In this document: positions 38,451 through 47,502 of the stretch, piece after piece
Layout of the letters: every line of letters begins with the position of its first letter
Numbering within the stretch: position 1 is the stretch's first letter
Origin: Musa acuminata AAA Group
Lineage: Eukaryota > Streptophyta > Magnoliopsida > Zingiberales > Musaceae
Direction of reading: 5' to 3'
Assembly (NCBI RefSeq): GCF_036884655.1
Contig: NC_088355.1
Coordinates: 41,957,501-42,021,500, forward strand
DNA: 64,000 nucleotides
The notes under the pieces: generated by a model
Database searches by the model: none
Told to the model about the DNA's origin: nothing
Seen by the model: only the letters and a program-made list of their open reading frames with translations
Translations under genes and position numbers: made by a program

Positions 38451-38832
38451 TCAGCTGCAGTCGGTGCAGTTGCAGGCCACCAGCTTAAAACGAGCAGTTG
38501 GCGACTGCCTCGCCGGACTCGTTGCAGATGATTTGGTAGCAACACTTGGTGCTCTCACATTTCCTGGGGTCGGTGGCGGAACAACACCGGCAGTCCGATC
38601 ACTGCTCGTAAGCAGCCGGCACGCCGCCGATCACATCGCCGACAGGCCGGTGCTCCACGGGAGCAATGGGTACGTACTCGGCATTGGATTGCGCTGCAGC
38701 GTCCGGTAGCTGAGTCAGTATATAAGTTACAACTAAAAGAAAGGAAGGAAATTTAGAAGGAACAGCTGAAGGATGACCTTCGAGGAGGAGAGCGGAGTGT
38801 AGGAGAGGCAGCATCAGAATGAGGTTTCCCAT
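38451..38832 (-). pseudogene. 12-Cys peptide gene with a stop in place of the first cysteine (subtype 1)
   Basis: Exon 1 (38832-38778) encodes a shortened signal peptide (MGNLILMLPLLHSAL). Exon 2 starts at about 38693 and reads SNAEYVPIAPVEHRPVGDVIGG, AAYEQ and then TGA at 38599-38601, where the other copies have TGC for the first Cys. Further on, SDCRCCSATD, RKCESTKCCYQIIC and ANCSF follow in frame. A one-base insertion (TTTTAAG, about 38487) then shifts the last part, which would otherwise read VACNCTDCS. Two independent lesions make it a clear pseudogene. Confidence 0.85.
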
Positions 38833-39383
38833 GGTGGTCAGATACTGTAGGTATATATAGGTAAAGGAACGTCTCCCTTTGTCTTTCCTTCTTTTTCTCT
38901 AAAGAGAGGGTTTAAGGTGGGTCTCTTTATTTTTTCTTGGATTGGAGGTCTGAATACATGTAGCCGTTACTAGTGAGCATTGATACCTTAATCTCCACGT
39001 CTCAGTACCAAGTAAGGTCTCCTGGGTGATTCAGTCAACCTAGATAGTGTTCTCCTGGCGAACATGAATGGTGTCAACGTCGATATCAGCGTGAAAAGAT
39101 TTCGTTATCTTTTGGTTCTTCTTCTAAATTTAACGTGGAAACATTAGATAATTTTCTAGTAACATCAAAGAGAAGAAAAGAACGGAAGCAATGCAAGTAT
39201 GCCCAATTTTCAATTAAGCAATTATAATTGCCATTCTTCGCAAACATTGTACGAACTCCTTCATGGGGGGCATTAATTATCGATCGACGTGCACAGGGAA
39301 ACTGCTGCTCACACATAGAAAGAAAAGGTAACGGTTGTTCTGTCCCATCTCGCCCGTCTGCACCGGCGGAAGAGTGCCGGCTC

Positions 39384-39793
39384 TCAGTTGCAGTTGGCGC
39401 AGCCGCAGCTGATCGGCTTAAGCGAGCAGTAGTTAAACGGCTTGCCGGGCTGGTTGCAGATGATTCTGTGACAACACTTGGTTTGCTGGCAATTCCTCCT
39501 GTCACTGCCGGAACAACACTGGCATTCCGAGCACACATGAAACGGTGCCAGCACGCCCCCGTAGAAGGCGCTGATCACTTCGCCGGCGACAGGTTGGTGT
39601 TCGACAGGAGAAACAGGTATGTTATCGTCGGTGGGGAAAGTTCCATTGTCCGATGCTCCTGCATGCAAGCATTGAGAAACGAGTCATCATCATAAACTTG
39701 GAATGGACGTGAGATGAGACGACGACCTTTGTAGGGAAGAGCGGAGAGTAGGAGAGCGAGCATGAGAAAGAGGCTGGCGTTGAGGTTGCCCAT
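39384..39793 (-). CDS. secreted 12-cysteine peptide (subtype 2)
   Basis: Exons 39793-39727 and 39658-39384 with a 68-bp phase-1 intron encode 113 residues, the longest member. The signal peptide is MGNLNASLFLML...LPYK. The pro-segment is DDNIPVSPVEHQPVAGEV. The core is CSECQCC, RNCQQTKCCHRIIC, a KPFNY loop, then CSLKPISCGCANCN, with all 12 cysteines. It is the nearest relative of the duplicated pair at 11766 and 16715. Promoter TATA at 39837-39843. The upstream DNA matches that of the 24536 and 28933 genes, so its promoter and coding region have different closest relatives. Confidence 0.85.
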
Positions 39794-39836
39794 GGCGGTA
39801 GGAAACTGTGGAAGGGGGAAGACAGAGAGAGGTGTC

Positions 39837-39843
39837 TATATAG
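39837..39843 (-). promoter_or_regulatory. TATA box of the 39384-39793 peptide gene
   Basis: CTATATA (coding strand) 44 bp upstream of the ATG. Confidence 0.55.
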
Positions 39844-39989
39844 TTAGTTGTACAGGAACGTCTCGCTATGCGTTGCTTCGAAGAGAGGAGGGTTTAAAGT
39901 GGGTCTTTATTTTATTATGGAGATTTTAAGACGAAGTGGCCGTTTCTATTGGATATTAATACCTTTAAAAGGATTATCTATAATATCTC

Positions 39990-40640
39990 CATGTCTCACA
40001 ATCTTAGAGAGAGATGCATATACATGTACTCATTGATTTTTCTTTCCTCTTAATATAAATCAAATTATTATAAATAATATGTAATTTTATTTAAATTATT
40101 ATTATTTGATATAATACGGTTAAAAAATAATACTTTTTTAAAAAAGTATTATTTAATTTATTTTGTTAATAAATTAAATTATTAATTTATTTATTTTCTA
40201 ACGAATGATAGAAAGCAAATAGTTTAAATTTTATGTTTGTATGTTAACCATAAGAAATAAAGATCATAATTCTACCTTTATATATGAAAGTAAAATTAAA
40301 ATTAAAATTAAATTATTGTTTATCTTTTGAAAAGAGTTGAGCTCCTTTTTTTTTTATTTCTCATCGAGCTCGACAATAAGAGGACTGAGTAGAGAATTTC
40401 TCGAAGAGAGTTAGGATACTTTATTCATTTCTTATTAATTTTATTTATATTTTAAAATCTTTAATATTAAAATTATTATAATTTATATGATGCATAATAA
40501 TATTTTAATTTCATAATTTTATGATTAATAAATAATGGTCATTGAATTATAAATTTAGAATAATTAGTTATCTTTCAAAAAATTATATATTGTGTTCATA
40601 ATTTTATGATTAATAAATAATGATCATTGAATTATAATTT
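39990..40640. repeat. AT-rich module, truncated third copy
   Basis: Resembles the first about 650 bp of the modules at 25010 and 29450 (TCTTAATATAAATCAAATTA and following words), then loses homology. No gene. Confidence 0.6.
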
Positions 40641-41588
40641 TAGAATAATTAGTGAAGAAAGATTTATATCTCTTTAGAATCTACTTTGTGTTCTGACCTT
40701 TGCTTTGTGTCTTAAGAGATGACGGAGGCCAAGTTTATGAGACATGGATGGCTGTTGACACACCTATTGTTGGGACCTCAATCTCATTCGGATAGCACGG
40801 CTACCAACATTGCACTAATTAAGAGGCTAACTTGGCCTTACCAAATAGACTATGTCGGATATAATAATTAAGAATTATCGAACATACGATTGATTGCGTA
40901 CAGATCCACTGAGCTTTGTGAAAATTTCTTGAAGATGTTCCAGAACTAATAAAATCAAATATAAAATAAATAGTGCTACGATAAGAATTGAGAAGTAGAT
41001 AAGTTTGAATTCAGTACAGAATTAAAACCATATCCTCTAGCAAGAAAAAAAACAAAAGGCATACTTGACTTCTTCTCTAATCTCACGAAGTGAACGCAAA
41101 AGGAGAAATGTCTCCTTTGATCTTCTACATCTCTACCAGTCTGCACCCACGAAAGCACGCCGAGCTCTTATATGCACTTGTCGCAGTTGCAAGAAACCGG
41201 CTTAAGAGAACAATAGCGACCAGGCTGATCGCAGATGATTTTGTGACAACATTTCGTGATCCGGCACTTGCTGGAGTCACTACCGGAACAACACTGGCAA
41301 TCCGAGCACAGTGGCACAGTAATCAACTTGTGATCATGGAAGGCGCTAATCTGGTCGCCTAGAGGTCGATGTTCGACAGAGAAAACTGGTATGTAGTCGT
41401 CATCATTGGAGTGTGTTCCTGTCTCTAATGCTCCTGCATGCAGGTATCAAGAAACAAGTTCAAGTGTAAAAGCTATAGTTATATCATATCAAAAGATGGA
41501 GGATGACCTCTGTAGGGAATAGCGAAGAGCAGGATGGCGAGCATCAGAAAGAGGTTGGCGTTATTGCCCATGGCGATAGGAAACTATG
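40550..41588. repeat. segmental duplication carrying a peptide gene, copy 1 (partner 46530-47502)
   Basis: Long collinear near-identity with 46530-47502, including the recurrent module at about 40885-41080, the 3' flank and the whole gene. Homology stops about 17 bp upstream of the ATG ('gaaactatggtg'). Confidence 0.9.
41168..41571 (-). CDS. secreted 12-cysteine peptide (subtype 4)
   Basis: Exons 41571-41508 and 41433-41168 with a 74-bp phase-1 intron (donor AGAG|GTCATCC) encode 109 residues. The signal peptide is MGNNANLFLML...IPYR. The pro-segment is DDYIPVFSVEHRPLGDQ and an unusual stretch FHDHKLITVPL precedes the cysteines. The core is CSDCQCC, SKCRITKCCHKIIC, a short loop (DQPGRY, lacking KPFG), CSLKPVSCNCDKCI. 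All 12 cysteines are present. It has a TATA box at 41616-41624. The upstream sequence (GTGCACCCCATTCGATACGA) resembles that of the 34132 gene, not that of its own duplicate at 47082. Confidence 0.85.
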
Positions 41589-41615
41589 GTGCACCCCATT
41601 CGACAGAGAGAGGTG

Positions 41616-41624
41616 TATATATAG
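41616..41624 (-). promoter_or_regulatory. TATA box of the 41168-41571 peptide gene
   Basis: CTATATATA (coding strand) about 45 bp upstream of the ATG. The near-identical gene at 47082 lacks this element. Confidence 0.6.
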
Positions 41625-41629
41625 TTTAT

Positions 41630-43135
41630 TTTTACGTGCACCCCATTCGATACGATGACGTGCGAAACTCACGTGTGGGTTTTAATACATCTCTTCTAGG
41701 TGCAGGTTAGTCAATCGTCCAAATGAATAGCATATCTTGGTCAAATATCCCAATTAGATTTTTCCTCACCTAGTCACTTGCCATAACCATGACAACAATC
41801 AAATCAGTATTGATGTTGCCAAAGATTTCTTTTAAGTGTTTAGGTTTTCCCGATATATCTCGAGCATATTAGCCTTATGTCTTTATCCTAACGGATTTTT
41901 TAGGTCAAATTTTTTTAACTCATGTATTTTAGAAATGTTAGCCTTATGTTTCTATTATAACAGATTTCCTTTTATATGAGTCAGGTTTTTCTGATATGAA
42001 TTTTGGGCAAATTGGTCTTATGCCGTCATGGTAGATTTCTTCACGTGGGTTGATTTTTTTCGACTCATGCATCTCGGTTCCTTATAGGGTGAGTTGATTC
42101 TTAGGTCACTCGTAGTCTTAGTAGATTCAATAACAAATTGATCTTTTACCATTTTGCTCTTTCATCTCCTCAAGTCATGATGTCTCTCCTTTATTAAACA
42201 AGTTCCTCTCAATCTATTTATCATCAGATGATCGAAGTCCACTCTTTGTCCTTGAATAGCCTAAGGATGGAGGAAGTCCCGACCTCCCTTTTATCAAGGA
42301 AGGCAGTTCCTATGAACTTGAAAGTTCTTTAGGACGTAGAGTCAATGAAAAGCTTACATGATTGCAATTCAGTGGTGAGTGCATTACTTATGGATCACCT
42401 ACGAGTCAAATATTTCATCCCGACCAAGTTTGACTTACAAGTCCTCCAACCCGATCAACGTTCGCTTGATCCCATGCAAGGGTCTCTTTGCTTGTCCCAT
42501 AACTACTTTGAGGTGACACTTCGTCTTCTCCTTCATCCAATGATAATATCTTGTCTACAATGATGAAAAATATCACATTATCAAATGGTGACCAACTTAT
42601 GGTGCTATATAATAGTGTTTATTAGGGAATGTTGGTGCTCCAATATTACTCTTACTCACAAACTTTTTATGACTTATTTTTTACTATGCAAGGGGAGAAA
42701 TGACTACTATCATAGGTTTGAGTTGGTCAGTGCACCATATAGATAAAACCCCCTTTCCTTATTAGACAAGGAGGTGGGTCAGGAGCTTTGACTGAGAGAT
42801 ATACTCACTTCTTTTATGGTCATCCGAAAGATGGATGAGGACTGATTGATCGATGTAAGTCTTAGCTCAACTCCTCAGGGTATATCCCAAACTTATTACT
42901 TTATCTCATACCTATTTTTAATCCTCTACATCCTTGTGATTGTGGTCCTTTACACACATGAATATGCATTCTTTAAAGAGTAAGGAGCCTGGCTCTTCTT
43001 CGAGCATGACGATGGTCTCGTCAACTCTAACCTCGATCCATGAGCCACCACTCGAGACATCACATTCAACTCAGTCCAACCACCATACTAGCACTGACAA
43101 GCTAGGAAAGAAGTAGAAGATTATTATGAGGAAAT
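41630..43135 (+). mobile_element. Gypsy-type gag/'putative transposase' N-terminal region, copy 2
   Basis: Collinear with 34680-36125. The frame at 42345-42563 reads MKSLHDCNSVVSALLMDH then LRVKYFIPTKFDLQV, a plant Gypsy gag-type N-terminal block. Frameshifts and stops are present. Confidence 0.6.
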
Positions 43136-44480
43136 TGTCTAACACTTGAAGGGGTGTCGAACCCAAGGGGACAGTTCCCAATAAGGAGCCTCCTATCTCG
43201 GCAACGTTAGAGCCCTTAGAGGGTCACCAAGGTTCTTAATCCTCTTTGAAAAAATGAGGGGATAGACCAAGATTGATGTTTGATTTATGTAGGGGCAAGC
43301 CCTAAACTTCATGGCTATTTAAATAGTCGACATGCTAGACCCACCCTAAGAGTATAGTGGCAATCAAGATGGGAGGGTTTGCATAAGGAACAGAATGTAT
43401 GGAGTGATGGTGTAGCCTTAGAGTAGTCTTGTCACGAATCCTTATGTTCAAGGGTGGCAAAGCAAATCTATCATTCCCCTTCAGAGGTTCTAATCGACAC
43501 TTGCTTCTGCAATGTAGTGTTGATAAGTTAGGTTATCGCTAGCTCTTTGATTTGCTTTACTCATCCACTTTTTTTTATTTGCAGCACCATCACTACATAA
43601 CGGCCCTCATCAACCGTGTATGCAATGCTAGCTCGGTTATCCACCAATAGGCCCTTCTAATTGATAATCTTTGGAAAGAGATCGAGGGGCTGAGGAAGGA
43701 TGGTGCTCCTATTGCTATTGCTGAGGTAGAGGCTCGGGGAGCTGAGCTAGCATGGCAACTTGAGTAGACTGGGCTATGCCTTGCTAACCTCACTAAGTAG
43801 TTGAAGGAAGTTTAGAGTAATAATTGGGATGATCTACTATAGCTCACTCGACAGTTGGATTCGATGAGAGTGCACAACTCGGAGCTTGGTGAGCAGGTTT
43901 TGGCGGCTAATGAGTAGGCTTAGGAACTGAAGGATGCGCTTGAGGCTAAGCAGTGCATGATACCAAAATATCGAGAGGAGGTGGTCATTGATTACAAGGC
44001 ATCAACTAGATTTAAAAAGGGTCTAGAGAGGATTAGGGTCATCTTATATTAGTTCGGATACCAAATCGCCTTGGCCTATTTCAAGACAAGGTATCCCAAA
44101 ATAAAGCTCAAGGAGGGCCCATTCATTGCATTATTCCGATGCTTAAATTGTCATCCTTCACTGTGTTGGTCTTTTGTTTTAATGTTGTTGGGTTAGTTTA
44201 CCTGACTTGCTCCTTATGTCAGGCATGTCTACCTCATGAATCTTTCATTTTAATGGTTAGGTCTCATTTTGAATATAGAGGCATGATCGAACTAATGTAA
44301 TTTTTCTTAGGCAATGAAGTTTTTTTTTTTTTAAATTTTGCAACAATGGTATCTTAAAGATACACTCGACTCACAAACCGATGCTTTTGGACTTTGTAGA
44401 TCAACATTTGTTGCTTGGGATATAATTTTCTTGACCTAATCTTGAGTGAAGTTTTAGAGATAAAACTTTTTCAAGTTCGT
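43136..44480 (+). mobile_element. Gypsy gag coiled-coil remnant
   Basis: 43590-44150 in one plus-strand frame with about half a dozen stops reads a Leu/Glu/Ala-rich coiled coil ending IALAYFKTRYPKIKLKEG, the usual C-terminal part of these gag proteins. 43136-43590 and 44151-44480 carry no recognisable motif. Confidence 0.5.
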
Positions 44481-44489
44481 AATATGTCA

Positions 44490-45240
44490 CATTCTCGGTA
44501 GTGTCATAACTTTTGTTATCCCAAGATGATATGTTCCATCTCAAACGACCTTCATAATTCAATATGACCCTTCCTAGTTTGCCACTAGCATTTTTTGAGC
44601 GTAGTCATTGCCTTCAACTTTACGGAGCACTAGGTTGCATAATCCAACTCCTTAAGGGAAAGCATTTTGGTTATATAGCTTGGCTATCACCTTTTTATAT
44701 CTCAAAACTCATATATGTGCCTTAGCTCTAATTTTACTTATTATGTTAAGTTTGGCTCGAAGTCCTTCTTCAAAAGTTTTTTAATCAAGGTTCTCAATCC
44801 CCGGTGTCGAGAAGACTATCTCGGGTGGCAGGATAGCCTCGGTGCCAAAGGCCAAGCTGAATGGTAACTCTCTTGACTTGATCTTAGGTGTCATCCGAGA
44901 GACTCATAGGATGCTTAGTAGCTCATCCACCCAGGTACCCTTAGCCCCCGAAACATATTTCTTTAAGCACTTGATAATAGCTCGATTAGTGACCTCAACA
45001 TGACCATTAGTTTGAGGATGAACTATTGAGCTGCACCTTAGTTGAATCCATTATGATTGATAGAACTCCCTAAACTTTATATTATTGAATTGTGTCCCAT
45101 TGTTAGTAATGAGGGCCCTTAGGATTCTAAAGTGGATGATAATACTTTTCTATATGAATCCTCGACTTGCTTGTCGATGATCGATGCTAGTGGATCAGAC
45201 TTCATCGGTTATAAACTCTACTCCTAGCAACTTATCAACA
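44490..45240 (-). mobile_element. Gypsy integrase remnant (minus strand)
   Basis: The reverse complement of about 44880-45030 reads CSSIVHPQTNGHVEVTNRAI then KGTWVDELLSILW, the conserved part of plant Gypsy integrase (HPQTNGQVEVTNR...GTWVDELP..LWAYRTTP). Farther downstream ELPFSLAFGTEAILP is visible. The frame is interrupted in places, so it is non-functional. Confidence 0.8.
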
Positions 45241-45689
45241 TCCTTGCTAATCATCTATTGATAATTAGGAGCAAACCTATGAGGCATTTATTTCACTGGC
45301 CTCAGCTCAAGATAAATGTTGAGATGGTGCTAGGTTACATCTGAGTTGATTCTCGACATATTTCTTAGCGACCATGCGAGCACCTCGAAGTTATCTTTAA
45401 GGAAATTGATAAATTGCACTTGTTTCTTCATGGGAAGTGTCACCCTGACCTTGACAACTTGATCAAGGTGGGCTTTATTTAAGGGTGCCTTGATCAATGA
45501 TTCTATTAGCTCTAAGTGTGGGAGAGATTTGGCAAGACCTCGAGGGTCTATAGGTGATGACTCGGATTATGCCTTTTCAATAGGGATACCGTCATAAGGT
45601 AGCATTGGCGTGACTCCTTTGAGTTACTTCTTAGCTCTTTAATATCAGTCCTCATTAGGAATTTCATTACCATGAGGTAGGTTGACACC

Positions 45690-45940
45690 ACCACCTATAG
45701 CCTGTTCAACATGGGTTGACCTATGATCGTATTATATGCCGATAGGATATCAACCACCATGAGTTTAGTCATCATTATTTTATAATATGGCTCATCCATA
45801 AATATGACGGGTAGATTCACAGTCCTGATAGTAGAGATCGAGTTGCTAATGAACCCTATTAGCGAAGAAGTTAAAGAGGTGAGGTTGTTAGTCAAGATTC
45901 TGAAATTTTGGAAAGCGTCAAAGTAAAATATATTAGTAGA
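45690..45940 (-). mobile_element. Gypsy protease-region remnant (minus strand)
   Basis: The minus-strand frame 45895-45695 reads TVNLPVIFMDEPYYKI, then DILSAYNTIIGQPMLN. The family motif is LPVTLG..P......F.VVD..SAYNAILGRPTLN. The reverse transcriptase that should lie between protease and integrase is mostly missing. Confidence 0.75.
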
Positions 45941-46139
45941 GATATTGGTATTGTGATGACGGTGGGGAAACCTCGATGGGTATTAGCATCAGTTAAGCTG
46001 TTAACTATGATTGAGGTGGTGGCATCGCTTATTAGGTTAGTTAAGGCAAGGGCGATCTAACAACTTAGGTCATACCCATTAAAGTTTGTACCTATTAAGA
46101 AAGGTTTAAGAAACTTTGTATTTTTTCCAAGGCAAAGCA

Positions 46140-46530
46140 CTGTGACGAATCAAGCAAGACGGGGCAAGCCGGACCCTTGCCCCAAGCAGTCGCAAGTGGG
46201 CTGCGAGTGCATACTTGCTCTCATGTCATTGGAGCCACTCAAGTGGAGCACGATAATGAACATGATGAGCGAGAAGTTGGCTACTCTTCGCGAGTGGAGG
46301 AGGTACAATCTAGAGCGTCAACCGGAAAGAAAAGTCATAAGGAGAGACTCACAGTGGCGAAAACCCATTTGGATGTTCTTAAAGCAAACTTGGAGGAACT
46401 CTACCATGGCCAACGAAGGCTTGTTGGGGTAGAGAGCTCAAAAGAAGAAGCGGAGTCCCAGATCGATAAGATTGAGGCCTTAGTCGACCAATTGTCATAT
46501 GACACTAAAGACTCCGTGCAATACCTACAT
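46140..46530 (+). mobile_element. Gypsy gag N-terminal fragment
   Basis: The plus-strand frame starting at 46177 reads KERLTVAKTHLDVLKANLEE, LYHGQRRLVGVESSKEEAES and LVDQLSYDTKDSVQYLH, a coiled-coil gag N-terminus common in plant Gypsy elements. Its end coincides with the left border of the duplication at 46530. Confidence 0.7.
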
Positions 46531-47502
46531 AATTTTAGAATAATTAGTTATCTTTCAAAGAATAATTAGTGAAGAAACATTGATATCTCTTTAGAATCTA
46601 CGTTGTGTTCTGAACTTTGCTTTGTGTATTAAGAGATGATGGAGGCCAAGTTTATGAGACATGGATGGCTGTTGACACACCTATTCTTGAGACCTCAATC
46701 TCATTCGGATAGCACGGCTACCAACATTGCACTACTTAAGAGGCTAATTTGGCCTTACAAAATCGACTATGTCGGATATAATAATTAAGAATTATCGAAC
46801 ATACGATTGATTGGGTACAGATCCACTGAGCTTTGTGAAATATTCTTGAAGATGTTCCAGCACTAATAAAATCAAAATATAAAATAAATAGTGCTACGAT
46901 AAGCATTGAGAAGCTGATAAGTTTGAATTCAGTACAGAATTAAAACCATATCCTCTAGCAAAAAAAAAACAAAAGGCATACTTGACTTCTCTAATCTCAC
47001 GAAGTGAACGCAAAAGGAGAAATGTCTCCTTTGATCTTCTACATCTCCACCAGTCTGCACCCACGAAAGCACGCCGAGCTCTTATATGCACTTGTCGCAG
47101 TTGCAAGCAACCGGCTTAAGAGAACAATAGCGACCAGGCTGATCGCAAATGATTTTGTGACAACATTTCGTGATCCGGCACTTGCTGCGGTCACTACCGG
47201 AACAACACTGGCAATCCGAGCACAGTGGCACAGTAATCAACTCGTGATCATGGAAGGCGCTAATCTGGTCGCCGAGAGGTCGATGTTCGACAGAGAAAAC
47301 TGGTATGTAGTCGTCATCATTGGAGTGTGTTCCTGTCTCTAATGCTCCTGCATGCAGGTATCAAGAAACAAGTTCAAGTGTAAAAGCTATAGTTATATCA
47401 TATCAAAAGATGAAGGATGACCTCTGTAGGGAATAGCGAAGAGCAGGATGGCGAGCATCAGAAAGAGGTTGGCGTTATTGCCCATGGCGATAGGAAACTA
47501 TG
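46530..47502. repeat. segmental duplication carrying a peptide gene, copy 2 (partner 40550-41588)
   Basis: Near-identical to 40550-41588 apart from a deletion of about 45 bp at its left end and scattered single-base changes. Homology ends just upstream of the start codon. Confidence 0.9.
47082..47485 (-). CDS. secreted 12-cysteine peptide (subtype 4, duplicate)
   Basis: Exons 47485-47422 and 47347-47082 with a 74-bp intron encode 109 residues with the same signal peptide and 12 cysteines as 41168-41571. In the exon-2 coding region I count five clear differences. Three change residues: HEL/HKL before the first Cys, DRS/DSS inside the CC-to-C spacer, and PVAC/PVSC near the end. Two are silent (PLGD and IIC). 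Upstream of the ATG the sequence is unrelated to its duplicate: a GA run and no TATA box close by, so expression may differ or be lost. It is the last member of the cluster seen. Confidence 0.8.
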
